Program-made: the position numbers and the translations under genes
Notes under the pieces: model-generated
Database searches by the model: none
Told to the model about the DNA's origin: nothing
Seen by the model: only the letters and a program-made list of their open reading frames with translations
Part shown: in pieces, positions 25,959 to 34,905 of the stretch
How positions within the stretch are numbered: the stretch's first letter is position 1
How the letters are laid out: each line of letters opens with the position of its first letter
DNA from: Kribbella kalugense
GTDB lineage: Bacteria > Actinomycetota > Actinomycetes > Propionibacteriales > Kribbellaceae
Reading direction: 5' to 3'
Assembly: GCF_004365875.1 (NCBI RefSeq)
Contig: NZ_SODF01000002.1
Location: forward strand, 2,296,971 to 2,360,970
DNA length: 64,000 bases

Positions 25959-26588
25959 GTGACGGAGTTGATGGAGGTCGCGCGGCACCTGCTCAACTTT
26001 GCGATGGTCTCGCACTGGCTGCTGCTGATCCTCTTCATCGCCGCCGCGGTCGACGCGGTGTTCCCGGTGGTGCCGAGTGAAGGCATGGTCATCACGGCCG
26101 GGATGGCCGCGGCCGCCGGCCACCAGAACCTGCTGCTCGTCATCACGGTCGCGATGCTCGGCTCGGTCATCGGCGAGTCCAGCTGCTACTTCATGGGTCG
26201 CGGCTCCGGTCCGGCGCTGCGTCGCTGGATGAAGCGCCAGGAGCGCCGCCAGCAGCTCTACGACAAGGTCTCGGCCGCGCTGCATTCGCGCGGCGGGCTG
26301 ATCCTGATGACGGTCCGCTACATCCCCGGCGCGCGGATGGTCGCCACGCTGACGGCGGGCGCGACGCGGTACTCGTTCAAGAAGTTCATCGTGTTCACGT
26401 TTGCCGGGGTGACGATCGCGTACACGTACGTCGCTCTGCTCGGCTACATCGGTGGCGACGCGTTCGCGCACGACCAGTTGAAGGCGTTGGCGTTCAGCCT
26501 GAGTCTGGCGGCGACGATCGGGCTGATCGTCGAGACGACTCGGCGGATCGCGGTCAAGCGTCGCGCTGCGAAGATCACGAGCGCCTAA
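25959..26588 (+). CDS. DedA-family (SNARE-associated) membrane protein
   Basis: 209 residues, about five hydrophobic segments. The DedA core is visible in FPVVPSEGMVITAGM, the GESSCYFMGRGSG loop and the RYIPGARMVATLTAGATRYS motif carrying the essential Arg and Gly residues. DedA proteins are thought to be lipid scramblases or proton-linked transporters. The GTG at 25959 is chosen because CATGCT lies seven nt upstream; reading begins farther upstream in frame but lacks a start signal. Confidence 0.87.
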   Translation: MTELMEVARHLLNFAMVSHWLLLILFIAAAVDAVFPVVPSEGMVITAGMAAAAGHQNLLLVITVAMLGSVIGESSCYFMGRGSGPALRRWMKRQERRQQLYDKVSAALHSRGGLILMTVRYIPGARMVATLTAGATRYSFKKFIVFTFAGVTIAYTYVALLGYIGGDAFAHDQLKALAFSLSLAATIGLIVETTRRIAVKRRAAKITSA

Positions 26589-26663
26589 CGATCAACCCCT
26601 GGGTTTCCGCCCAGGTGCGTGTCCCGAGCCAACCTTCACCGGCCGACGTGCGTCAGTAGGGGC

Positions 26664-27842
26664 GTGGTGAGGCCTGGGGCAAACCTCGTGGGCGCCGCGC
26701 TTGTGGTCGCGGCGGTCCTGGCCGGATGCGCGGACGTACCGCTCGAAGGAGCACCGTCTCCGAGCACCTCGCCCTCCCACAAGCCGAAGCCGAGCGCGAC
26801 GCCAAAGCCGAGCCCGACGCCGAGCAGCACACCGTCTGCGACCCCGACAGTCACTCCGACGTCGAAGCTTCCGGCTGCGGCTCCGGTACTGCGGGCCTTC
26901 CCGGGCCGGCTTCCGAACGGGAAACCGCCGCTCTTCGTCGTCGTCTCCTTCGACGGCGCCGGCGACCTCGCGCTCTGGGCCCGCTGGCGTGCCGTCGCGA
27001 AGCAGGTCAACGCGCGAATGACGTTCTTCCTCTCCGGTCCGTACCTGTACCCCGGCGACCACCGGTCCGACTACAAACCGCCGTACCGCAAGCCCGGCGC
27101 CTCCGAGATCGGTTGGGGTGACCCGGCCAACGTGCTCGGTCGGACGAAGGTACTGCGGGAGGCGATCGCCGAGGGCCACGAGATCGGCACGCACGCGAAC
27201 GGGCACTTCTGCGGCGCCAACGGCATCGGCCGATGGACCACCGCGCAGTGGACCGCCGAGCTGACCGCGTTCGACCGGATGGTGCGGACCGGGCCATCGC
27301 TGGCCGCCGGCAAGGCGGTGCAGCCGCCGTTCGACCCCGCGACCGTCAAGGGCATGCGCACGCCGTGTCTGGAGGGCAACCGACCCGCGTACCGCCAGGC
27401 CATGGTCCAGCGCGGCATGCTGTACGACGCCTCCGCGCCGGGCTACATCACCTGGCCGAAGAAGCAGGACGGGCTGTGGAACTTCCCGCTGGAGTCGGTG
27501 ACCCTCGCCGGCACCAGCAAGAAGACGCTGACGATGGACTACAACCTGTGGTTCTCCCAGACCCAGGCCCACACCGCGCCGGTCGCCCAGGCTCCCGCGC
27601 TGAAAGCACAGGTGCTCGCGACCTATCAGCAGGCGCTGGCGAAGTCGCGGGCGAGCGGCAACCCACCGCTGTTCCTCGGCAACCATTTCAACCGCTGGAA
27701 CAACAGCGTGTACTCCGACGCCCTGACCGACTTCGTCAAACAGACCTGTACGCAGCCCGACGTACGGTGCGTGTCCAACATGGAGCTGGCGAGCTGGCTC
27801 GCGAAGTACGGCGTACCGAGCGGTCAGAACCGGCCGTCATAG
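26664..27842 (+). CDS. secreted polysaccharide deacetylase-like lipoprotein
   Basis: About 392 residues. A signal peptide ends in the lipobox VLAGC, followed by a Ser/Pro/Thr/Lys linker (about residues 25-65) typical of cell-surface anchors. The body resembles a NodB-type fold: VVSFDGAGD at strand 1, then GHEIGTHANGHFC with the paired His residues and the long insert. The usual second catalytic Asp motif is not obvious, so deacetylase activity is uncertain. GTG at 26664 or 26667 is the start. The 3' end overlaps the next, convergent gene by 6 nt. Confidence 0.75.
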   Translation: MVRPGANLVGAALVVAAVLAGCADVPLEGAPSPSTSPSHKPKPSATPKPSPTPSSTPSATPTVTPTSKLPAAAPVLRAFPGRLPNGKPPLFVVVSFDGAGDLALWARWRAVAKQVNARMTFFLSGPYLYPGDHRSDYKPPYRKPGASEIGWGDPANVLGRTKVLREAIAEGHEIGTHANGHFCGANGIGRWTTAQWTAELTAFDRMVRTGPSLAAGKAVQPPFDPATVKGMRTPCLEGNRPAYRQAMVQRGMLYDASAPGYITWPKKQDGLWNFPLESVTLAGTSKKTLTMDYNLWFSQTQAHTAPVAQAPALKAQVLATYQQALAKSRASGNPPLFLGNHFNRWNNSVYSDALTDFVKQTCTQPDVRCVSNMELASWLAKYGVPSGQNRPS

Positions 27843-28661
27843 CTTCAGGTAGCCGTACCCGCTCTGCCAGGTGCCGCCGTTCTTGATCCGGCTGACCACG
27901 AGCCGCTGCAGGCGGGTGTCCTGCGGGAGCTCGTCGAGGTGGTCGGTGCCGTGGGTGCGGAAGGTGAAGAAGATCGCGCCGTCCTGGCTGTCGGTCGGCG
28001 TCCCGTACGGCGTGAAGCGGCGGCCGAAGCGGACCATGTTCGAGTCCTGCGGGAGGTTGTCCAGCAGGTACGGGTCGATCAGCCAGGACCAGAGGTTCGC
28101 CGTCTTCACCGGGAACTCCGGGAAGTAGCGCGGGAAGAACTCGCGGGCCTGCTGGAGGCTGTCGTCGACCAGCTCGGGGGTGAGCGGTCCGGTCTCCGGG
28201 ATGTGTACGCCGATGATCCACTCACCGGGCTCGGTGCCGGGGACCGGGTTGTCCGTCGAGACCTGGTGCAGCAGGTACTGCAGCCGGCCGAGCGCGTAGA
28301 GCTGACCGGTCCAGGCGATCGTCAGCCACCAGTGCGTCTCGAGGCTGTACTCGCCGTGGGTACGACGACTCACCTTGAGCTGCTGGCCCAGATCCGCGAG
28401 CGAGGCCCAGCTGATCTCGTCCGGGATGCCCCGCTCGGCGTGGTACCGGCGGACGTCCGGCACCGTGTCGAGGAACGCCTGCACCGAGTTCCGCGGGTCC
28501 TCCGGCATCCGCAGCTCCGGCTCGCTACCGAGCTTCCCGATCGCGGCCCTGATCTGGTCGGCCAGATCCTTCACCACCGCCTGATCCGCGGTGAACGCCT
28601 CGGCCGCCTCGCGGTCGGCATCGGCGAAACCCAGCAGGCGGTACTCCTCGGCAGTCGTCAC
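27837..28661 (-). CDS. conserved hypothetical protein, acyltransferase-like (DUF5596-type)
   Basis: 274 residues, soluble. The pattern (N-terminal helical region, LGRLQYLLHQV, GVHIPETGPLTPELVDDSL, REFFPRYFPE and the C-terminal RLQRLV segment) resembles the actinobacterial acyltransferase-domain/GNAT-like proteins, but I cannot point to a catalytic residue. TACCGT six nt before the GTG start indicates a leaderless mRNA. Divergent from the AraC gene across 49 nt. Confidence 0.65.
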   Translation of the reverse strand: MTTAEEYRLLGFADADREAAEAFTADQAVVKDLADQIRAAIGKLGSEPELRMPEDPRNSVQAFLDTVPDVRRYHAERGIPDEISWASLADLGQQLKVSRRTHGEYSLETHWWLTIAWTGQLYALGRLQYLLHQVSTDNPVPGTEPGEWIIGVHIPETGPLTPELVDDSLQQAREFFPRYFPEFPVKTANLWSWLIDPYLLDNLPQDSNMVRFGRRFTPYGTPTDSQDGAIFFTFRTHGTDHLDELPQDTRLQRLVVSRIKNGGTWQSGYGYLKL

Positions 28662-28710
28662 TGGTCAACGGTAACCGATGTAAACGAGACAGAGACTTAC
28701 GATCTGAGGT

Positions 28711-29544
28711 GTGGGCTACCAACGCTTCCCAGCGCCTGACGAGTTGCGGGACTTGATCGAGCATGTGTGGCTGGTCGAGTCCGCTCCGGTGCGGGAGCTG
28801 CGGCAGGAGATCCTGATCCCGAACGGGCGGCCGGGCCTCGCGATCGCGCTCGCCGACCCCGGGACCCGGCACGATCCGGTCACCGGGACCGAGTGGCCGA
28901 ACGCGGCGTCGGTGTTCGGTGTGATGACTCGGCCACACGTGCTCGGCCAGGTCGGTACGTCGAGTTACGCGGGCGTCGAGTTCACGCCTTGGGGACTCGC
29001 GGCGTTCGGGTTGCCCGCGCTGGTCGACGAGGTGCGCGAGCTGCCGGACTGGGTCGGCGCGGAGGCCGTCGCCGGGTTGGTCGCGGAGTTGCGGGCAATG
29101 CCGTTCGGGGCTACTCGCGCTGAGCGATTGGTCGGGTTTCTCGCCGCGCGGTCGGCTGGTACCGAGGCACAGCAGGTCGTGGTCGAGGCCGTGCGGGCGA
29201 TCGACGAGGTGCGGGGCCGGGCGACCGTCGCGGAGATCGTGCAGCGGTGCGGTACGTCGTACAGCACGCTGTATCGGGTGTTCCGGCAGAGGGTGGGGAT
29301 CGGGCCGAAGCAGTACGCCGAGTTGATTCGCTACTACCACTTCGTCGGCGGGCTGCTCGGTGGTCCCGCGGACGCGGCCGCCACGTTGTCCGCGTTGCAC
29401 GGGTACTACGACCAGGCGCACGCAGCCCGCGATTTCAAGCGGTACACCGGAGTCAGCGCGACCTCGTTTCTCGCCGTACAGAACGGGATTGCCGCCCTGA
29501 TGCATGGAAGATCCGTCCAAGACGGAGCCGCGGTCCACGGGTGA
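28711..29544 (+). CDS. AraC-family transcriptional regulator
   Basis: 277 residues. An N-terminal beta-rich sensing domain (LIPNGRPGLAIALADP and EFTPWGLAAFGLP) is followed by a C-terminal AraC double HTH (ATVAEIVQRCGTSYSTLYRV, then the YYDQAHAARDFKRYTGVS motif). TACGAT (28698-28703) ends seven nt before the GTG. It is 12 nt upstream of a VOC-family gene, which it may control. Confidence 0.88.
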   Translation: MGYQRFPAPDELRDLIEHVWLVESAPVRELRQEILIPNGRPGLAIALADPGTRHDPVTGTEWPNAASVFGVMTRPHVLGQVGTSSYAGVEFTPWGLAAFGLPALVDEVRELPDWVGAEAVAGLVAELRAMPFGATRAERLVGFLAARSAGTEAQQVVVEAVRAIDEVRGRATVAEIVQRCGTSYSTLYRVFRQRVGIGPKQYAELIRYYHFVGGLLGGPADAAATLSALHGYYDQAHAARDFKRYTGVSATSFLAVQNGIAALMHGRSVQDGAAVHG

Positions 29545-29555
29545 GGATCGGTTCC

Positions 29556-29921
29556 ATGGGACGCATCATTCATGTCGAAATTGTTGCCGAGGACCACAAT
29601 CGAGCCGCGGAGTTCTACCGCAAGGCGTTCGGATGGGAAGTGACGCCGGCGCCGGTGCCGGACGGGTACCTGCTCGCCGAGACCGGGGCGGGGGAGGGTA
29701 TCGACGGCGCGATCATGAGCAACCGGTACCAATCGCAGCCGACGATCGCCTGGATCGAGGTCGACGAGCTGGAGACGACGCTGGCCGCCGCCGCGGGTGC
29801 GGGCGGCGACCAGGTCGGTGAGATCCAGGAGCTGCCGGGGATCGGCCGCCTCTGCTACCTCCGCGACACCGAAGGCGTGCTGATCGGCCTCCGTCAGCGC
29901 TCTTCGGCCAGCCCCAAGTAG
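29556..29921 (+). CDS. VOC-family (glyoxalase/bleomycin resistance-like) protein
   Basis: 121 residues, two beta-alpha-beta-beta-beta modules. The first motif HVEIVAEDHNRAAEFYRKAF and the last VLIGLRQ are typical. It may bind metal and act as lyase, dioxygenase or binding protein; the role is unknown. The ATG lies 12 nt after the AraC stop with no good ribosome site. The 3' end overlaps the convergent BNR gene by 28 nt. Confidence 0.85.
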   Translation: MGRIIHVEIVAEDHNRAAEFYRKAFGWEVTPAPVPDGYLLAETGAGEGIDGAIMSNRYQSQPTIAWIEVDELETTLAAAAGAGGDQVGEIQELPGIGRLCYLRDTEGVLIGLRQRSSASPK

Positions 29922-30952
29922 AGGATCTTCGGATTGCTCGGGTTGAAGGCCAACGACGGGATGCCGTCGTTGCGGTTGTGGTGTTTGGTGAGATCGCCGG
30001 TGGACGGGCGGAAGCGGTAGAGGTCGGCGCCGAAGTTGGCGAATGAGGTGCCGTAGCTGAAGTAGAGCAGGTCCGGGTCGACCGGCGACGCCCACATCCG
30101 GTTGCCGTTGATCAGGTCGGCCCGGCTCTGGTCCAGTACCTCGCGGAACTTTTGCCCGCCGTCGGTGGACTCCCAGATGAACCGAGTCGACCGGTCCAGG
30201 TCGTACCCTTCCAGCCAGACCTTCGACGGGTCGGCCGGCGAGATCGCCAGACTGAACGCGTTCACCCGCTCGACCGCCCGCGACCGGAACCAGCTCCGGC
30301 CGCCGTCGTACGTGACGTAGACGCCGTCCGACATCACACCGACGACGACGTGGTCCGGGTTCCGCGGATCCACCACCGCGTCGTACGCGAAGAGATCATG
30401 AGCCGGGGGTACGCCGGTGCGCTGCCACGTCACGCCGTCGTTCGAGGAGTCGTACAGCTGCCCGTCGCCGGCGACGACCCGCAGCCGTCCGGGCCGCGAG
30501 TCCAAGGCCGCGAGGCCGCCGCCCTCGACCGGTCCAAGGACCGCGCTGACCTGCGAGCCATGGACGCGATAGATGGGCTGGTCGTTGACGCTGTAGATGT
30601 ACGCCGAGTCGCCCGGGCCGGCCTGTACGTCGTACGTGCTGAGGTCGTCGGGCGACTTGTCGAGCAGTTGCCAGCTGCAACCCGCGTCGCTGGAGCGCTG
30701 GATCGACTGCTTGCCGATGGAGATCAGCGTGTTCGGCTCTTCGAGCGCGGCGACCTTCGCATAGGTGACGGCGCGCAGCTTGCCGGTCGTGGGGGCGAGG
30801 GTCTCGCCGTCGGACTGGGTGATCGTCACCGAGCCGTCGCCGTACACCGTGTCGCAGTGCGGAGCGTTCCAGAACCAGCCGGGATCCGCCGCGCCGGTTT
30901 GGCCGGGGACGAGTGCGAGGAGGACGGTCAGGGCACTACCAAGGGCGGTCAT
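29894..30952 (-). CDS. secreted BNR/Asp-box beta-propeller protein
   Basis: 352 residues with a signal peptide (residues 1-21, cleavage near GAA-DPG). Asp-box motifs recur: SSDAGCSWQ, SSNDGVTWQ, TYDGGRSWF and STDGGQKF, the hallmark of sialidase-like and photosystem-assembly-type propellers. The sialidase catalytic Arg triad is not evident, so an enzymatic function is not claimed. TACACA lies six nt before the ATG. Confidence 0.8.
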   Translation of the reverse strand: MTALGSALTVLLALVPGQTGAADPGWFWNAPHCDTVYGDGSVTITQSDGETLAPTTGKLRAVTYAKVAALEEPNTLISIGKQSIQRSSDAGCSWQLLDKSPDDLSTYDVQAGPGDSAYIYSVNDQPIYRVHGSQVSAVLGPVEGGGLAALDSRPGRLRVVAGDGQLYDSSNDGVTWQRTGVPPAHDLFAYDAVVDPRNPDHVVVGVMSDGVYVTYDGGRSWFRSRAVERVNAFSLAISPADPSKVWLEGYDLDRSTRFIWESTDGGQKFREVLDQSRADLINGNRMWASPVDPDLLYFSYGTSFANFGADLYRFRPSTGDLTKHHNRNDGIPSLAFNPSNPKILYLGLAEER

Positions 30953-31027
30953 GCCTTATGTGTAAGGGTTTCCGGGCACGCCACACCAGCGCTTGTCCTG
31001 GCAGACAAGCGTCATGACGGGAACAGG

Positions 31028-31315
31028 TCAGCCAGCTGCAGTGTCGATGTGCCGGGCCAGGACGAGATCGTCGTCGGTGATTCCGCCGGCGTCGTGGCTG
31101 CTCACCCGGAAGGTGATGGTGGTCCAGCGGATGTCGATGTCCGGGTGGTGGTTCATCGACTCGGCCAGCTGGGCGACGGTCGCCACCAGCCGGATGCCGT
31201 CCAGGAACGTGTCCTTCTTGACGCTGCGGACCAGCTCCTTGTCGACGACCTTCCACTCCGGCAGGTGGTCACGAATCGCGAGATCGATCTGGTCGTCGGT
31301 CAGGAGCTCAGCCAT
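31028..31315 (-). CDS. 4a-hydroxytetrahydrobiopterin dehydratase (pterin carbinolamine dehydratase)
   Basis: 95 residues, the usual family length. The active-site motif ESMNHHPDI with His56 and His57 is present, together with the conserved W-K start region and the terminal D-LA--ID segment. The enzyme dehydrates 4a-hydroxy-tetrahydropterin. No pterin-dependent hydroxylase is nearby. TAGAGT six nt before the ATG indicates a leaderless transcript. Confidence 0.92.
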   Translation of the reverse strand: MAELLTDDQIDLAIRDHLPEWKVVDKELVRSVKKDTFLDGIRLVATVAQLAESMNHHPDIDIRWTTITFRVSSHDAGGITDDDLVLARHIDTAAG

Positions 31316-31349
31316 GGGCTCACTCTAGACCTACGATCGCGGTCCGTGG

Positions 31350-32735
31350 TCAGGAGCTTTGTCGAGCGCGTGGTGCGGCGAGGAAGCCGAGCAGCGCGAG
31401 TACGGCGCCGGCGGTGATGATCGAGCCGAAGACCCAGGGCTGCGGGGCGTCGGCGTTGAAGGCCAGGAGCGTTCCGCTGATGGCCAGTGCGGTTGCGATG
31501 CTCATCGTGGAGGCCATCTGGCCGGCGCTGCTGTTGCGGCCGGAGTTGTTGTGGTCGGAGTGGTCCAGCGTGAGCACCGAGAGACTGGACGAGCTCAGCC
31601 CCATGCCGATGCCCGCGAAACCCCAGCCGATGAAGCCGAACCAGGTCGTCGCGTCCGTCCAGGCGAGCAGCGACGTCACCAGCAGCCCGGCGGTCATGAA
31701 CGCCAACCCAGTCCGCAGTACCGTGACGCGCGCGACCCCGTGCTCCCGACCCTGCAGCCACGAACCGAACGCCCAGCAGACGCCGGTGATCGACAACGTC
31801 ACGCCGGCCTTTGACGGGCTGAAGTTGTGCTGCAGAGTCAGTAGCAGCGGGAGGTACGCACCGACTCCGGCGAAGGCTGCGCCGCCGAGTCCGCGTACGG
31901 CGACTACCGCGGGGAAACCGCGTCGGGCGACGAACGTGCCTTTGGGCATCACCCTGATCGCAGAGCTGGCCAGAACCGCCAGCGCTACGACGACAGCTGC
32001 TCCTGCGATCAGCGGATGGGCCTGGAGGTGGTCACCGGCCAGCGTCATCGAGAACAGTGCGACGGATGCGGCGAGAGCCCAGGGGAGCGCGGCTCGCCAG
32101 GCTGCGAGCTCGGCGGCGTCTTCGGCGCTGCGTTCGGGGGCGGGCGTGGTTGACGACTGTCGCATCGCGGGGCCGAGGAGCAGCCAGCTCGGGACGAGTA
32201 GGACGACCGCGCCGAGGAAGACCCAGCGCCAGCCGAACTGCTCGGTGACCACGCCGGTCAGCACCGGTCCGAGTACGGACGGAAGGATCCACATCGCGGC
32301 GAACAACGAGAACATCCGCGGCCGCAGTACGGCGGGAAGCGCGCGGGCCACGAGCACCATCAGCGACACGTCGAGCAGACCTTCCGCCAGTCCGCTGAGG
32401 AGGCGGCCGGTGATGACCATCGGCATCGCGGTCGCCGTCCCGACCAGCAACTGGGCGAGCGCGAACGAGATCGCACCGGCGCGCAGAGTCGGGATCGGGC
32501 CGCGGCGGTCGGACCAGAGGCCGGCGATCGCGAGCGAGATCAGGTAGCTCGCGTTCGGGGCCGCGTTCGCGAGGCCGAAGCTGCCGAGTGCGTCGAACTC
32601 ACGGACCATCGTCGGCAACGCCGTACCGACCGCACGATTCTCGAACGCGCCCAGCGTGACCAGGCCGATCACACCCAGCACGAGCGGGAGATGCTGTCCG
32701 GTGAACAGGCGGGGGCGCGCAGTGGTCGTAGGCAT
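31350..32735 (-). CDS. MFS transporter
   Basis: 461 residues with about 12-14 hydrophobic segments; FENRAVGTALPTMVREF in helix 1 and GLWSDRRGPIPTL after helix 2 (motif A position) are MFS features. A central soluble loop holds the acidic ERSAEDAAELAAW stretch. Probably a drug exporter. The start is the ATG at 32735, since CACAAT lies seven nt upstream; the longer frame runs into the neighbouring gene and lacks signals. Confidence 0.87.
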   Translation of the reverse strand: MPTTTARPRLFTGQHLPLVLGVIGLVTLGAFENRAVGTALPTMVREFDALGSFGLANAAPNASYLISLAIAGLWSDRRGPIPTLRAGAISFALAQLLVGTATAMPMVITGRLLSGLAEGLLDVSLMVLVARALPAVLRPRMFSLFAAMWILPSVLGPVLTGVVTEQFGWRWVFLGAVVLLVPSWLLLGPAMRQSSTTPAPERSAEDAAELAAWRAALPWALAASVALFSMTLAGDHLQAHPLIAGAAVVVALAVLASSAIRVMPKGTFVARRGFPAVVAVRGLGGAAFAGVGAYLPLLLTLQHNFSPSKAGVTLSITGVCWAFGSWLQGREHGVARVTVLRTGLAFMTAGLLVTSLLAWTDATTWFGFIGWGFAGIGMGLSSSSLSVLTLDHSDHNNSGRNSSAGQMASTMSIATALAISGTLLAFNADAPQPWVFGSIITAGAVLALLGFLAAPRARQSS

Positions 32736-32740
32736 GCGGA

Positions 32741-32776
32741 CAATTGTGGAAGTTGAAGTTAACTTGAAGTCAAGAC
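32741..32776 (-). promoter_or_regulatory. MFS promoter with AAGTTAACTT palindrome
   Basis: On the minus strand CTTGACTTCAAG holds a TTGACT -35-like box, and CACAAT is a -10-like box seven nt before the ATG. Between them lies the palindrome AAGTTAACTT (centre 32760/32761) in a larger imperfect palindrome TTGAAGTTAACTTGAA. This is a probable operator; no regulator gene is adjacent. Confidence 0.5.
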
Positions 32777-34746
32777 GACTTGTGGTCGGGGAGGCGGAAG
32801 ACCAGGACCAGCACGCGGAGGACGAGTACCGCGGAGATGACCAGGAAGTTGTAGCCGAAGAGCTGGTACAGGCTGATCGACTCACTGACCTTCGGGCCGC
32901 CCGGCGTACCGAGCAGCAGAACCGCCATCAGGCCCGCGGTCGCACCGAGGATCGCCAGCAGGGCCTGGTGCAGCAGGCCGGTGAGGTGCCGGCGATCGCG
33001 TTCGTCGGCGAACAGCCGGACGTTGAGGCCGAGCCGTCCGCTCTCCGCCGCGGCCGCGATCCGGTCGATCCGGCGCGGCAGCCGCCGCAACATCGGCAAC
33101 AACGTCGCCAGTTCCTCGGTCGCCGTACGACGTAACGCATCAGGCGCGAGCCGGTCCGTGACGTGCGCCGACGCGAACTGCCGCGACGCGGCAACCAGAT
33201 CGAAGCCGGGAGAGATCCGCGAGATCGTGCCCTCGATCGTCGCCAGCGCACGGAACACCGCGGCCACCTCCGGAGGTACGCCGAGGTCGTGCGAGGTGAT
33301 GATCTTGAACAGGTCGTTGAACATCGCCGGCCCGAGTTTGACCCCGGCGGCGAGATGCTTGGTCATGAATTGGCCGACGGCGCGTTCCAGTGCGCGTTCG
33401 TCGATCACGTCGGGGCGGTAGACGATCTCGAGCAGGGCGTCGGTGGCGGCGACCGGGTCGCCGTGGTCGATGGCGAGCAGGAAGCGTTGCAGGGCTTCCC
33501 TTGTGGCGGGGTCGAGGCGGCCGACCGAGCCGAGGTCGAGCATGCCGATCCGGCCGTCGGCGAGCAGCAGGAAGTTGCCGGGGTGCGGGTCGGCGTGGAA
33601 GACGCCGTCGATCGCGACCTGGCCGAGCAGGCAGTCGAACAGCGCGCGGCCGAGGCGAACCGGGTCGAGGCCGCGGTCGGCGATCGCCTGGGCGGCGCTG
33701 CCTAGCCCGATGCCGTCGAGGCGCTGCATGGTCAGGACGCGGCGGGTGCACTGGTCCGGGTACAGCTCGGGTACGACGAGGTCGTTGCTGGTAGCAATGG
33801 ATTGGCCGGCCGCGACCGTGGTCATGTTGCCGGCCTCGACGGTGAAGTCGAGCTCCTCGCGCATCGCGTCCGCGAAACCGTCGGCCAGGGCGAGCACGCC
33901 CATCGAGCGACCCCAGTCGGTGTTCCGCTCGAGCAGCCGAGCAAGCCGACGAACGATATCGAGATCCCGGTCGACCAGGGCCGCAATCCCGGGCCGCTGA
34001 ACCTTAACCACCACATCAGTCCCGGCGGGTAGGCGGGCGGCGTAGACCTGGGCGACTGAGGCGGCGGCGAGCGGTTCGGTGTCGAAGGCGGCGTACAGCT
34101 GGTGGGGTGGGGCTCCGAGCTCCTCGGTGAGGACCTGCTCGATCAGCGGCCAAGGTGCGGGGGAGACCTGGTCCTGCAGGCGGCTGAGCTCGTTGGCGAC
34201 CGTGGCAGGGATGATGTCGCTGCGAGTGGACAAGACCTGCCCGAGCTTGACGAACGTGACACCGGCCTCGTCGAGCGCGAGGCGGAGCGAGCGGGCCAGC
34301 TCGGCCTGGCTGGTGGCGTTCTCGCGGCCGGGGCGTCGGCGGCCGCGCAGGTATGGGCCGAGGCCGTGCTTGATCGCGATCCGGAGGATCTGCAGATAGC
34401 GCCGGGTACGGGCGATCCGACCGCTTAGGTCACGGCGAAGATCACGGGCCCGCGGCAACGACCCGGTCGGCACCATCGCCTCGGCCAGCACCAGAAACAC
34501 CAGACCGGCCAGCATCGAACACACCGCCGTCAACGCCAGGAACGCGACCGCGGCGGCATTCGACCCCTCGAACGGCAGCTTGCCCACCAGCGCATTGGCG
34601 ATCGGACTGAACACCGTCAACGTCAGCGCCGCACCGAGCGCCAGCCGCACCAACCCGAACCGAACCCCGAGCAGCCGCTGCGACACCGGCACGAAGATCA
34701 CCATGAACACGAACAAACTGAACAACCCCGCCACCACAATGCCCAT
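32770..34746 (-). CDS. ABC1/UbiB-family atypical protein kinase-like membrane protein
   Basis: 658 residues. Two or three N-terminal hydrophobic helices (about 1-90) precede the ABC1 domain with the KxGQ motif VKLGQVLSTRSD, the Ala-rich nucleotide loop AAASVAQVYAA, the VVVKVQRPGI lysine strand, EELDFTVEAGN, and the catalytic HADPHPGNFLL/MLDLGSVG pair. Two C-terminal helices follow. UbiB-like proteins support quinone metabolism and lipid handling. TAGGGT six nt before the ATG indicates a leaderless mRNA. Confidence 0.9.
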   Translation of the reverse strand: MGIVVAGLFSLFVFMVIFVPVSQRLLGVRFGLVRLALGAALTLTVFSPIANALVGKLPFEGSNAAAVAFLALTAVCSMLAGLVFLVLAEAMVPTGSLPRARDLRRDLSGRIARTRRYLQILRIAIKHGLGPYLRGRRRPGRENATSQAELARSLRLALDEAGVTFVKLGQVLSTRSDIIPATVANELSRLQDQVSPAPWPLIEQVLTEELGAPPHQLYAAFDTEPLAAASVAQVYAARLPAGTDVVVKVQRPGIAALVDRDLDIVRRLARLLERNTDWGRSMGVLALADGFADAMREELDFTVEAGNMTTVAAGQSIATSNDLVVPELYPDQCTRRVLTMQRLDGIGLGSAAQAIADRGLDPVRLGRALFDCLLGQVAIDGVFHADPHPGNFLLLADGRIGMLDLGSVGRLDPATREALQRFLLAIDHGDPVAATDALLEIVYRPDVIDERALERAVGQFMTKHLAAGVKLGPAMFNDLFKIITSHDLGVPPEVAAVFRALATIEGTISRISPGFDLVAASRQFASAHVTDRLAPDALRRTATEELATLLPMLRRLPRRIDRIAAAAESGRLGLNVRLFADERDRRHLTGLLHQALLAILGATAGLMAVLLLGTPGGPKVSESISLYQLFGYNFLVISAVLVLRVLVLVFRLPDHKSS

Positions 34747-34821
34747 GCCGGAACCCTAGGCGCTGCACCATCCCAACCACCTCACCCACGCGAGTGACCA
34801 GCCCCGGGCCGGGCAAAGGGT

Positions 34822-34853
34822 GAGCCCCTGGCTCCGGGTGGGGCCAGGGGCTC
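34822..34853 (-). terminator. intrinsic hairpin downstream of sdhB
   Basis: An 11-bp perfect stem GAGCCCCTGGC / GCCAGGGGCTC (34822-34832 and 34843-34853) with a 10-nt loop lies 52 nt past the sdhB stop. There is no U-tract, which is common in actinobacteria. Confidence 0.75.
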
Positions 34854-34905
34854 GGGTACTGCGGTGTCTCGGGTGCTGCGTCCGCCGGGATCGGCGGGGT
34901 AGCGG

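Noticed and set aside
29894..30952. Active sialidase
   Set aside because: Asp-box repeats are present, but the Arg triad and catalytic Tyr/Glu arrangement could not be identified.
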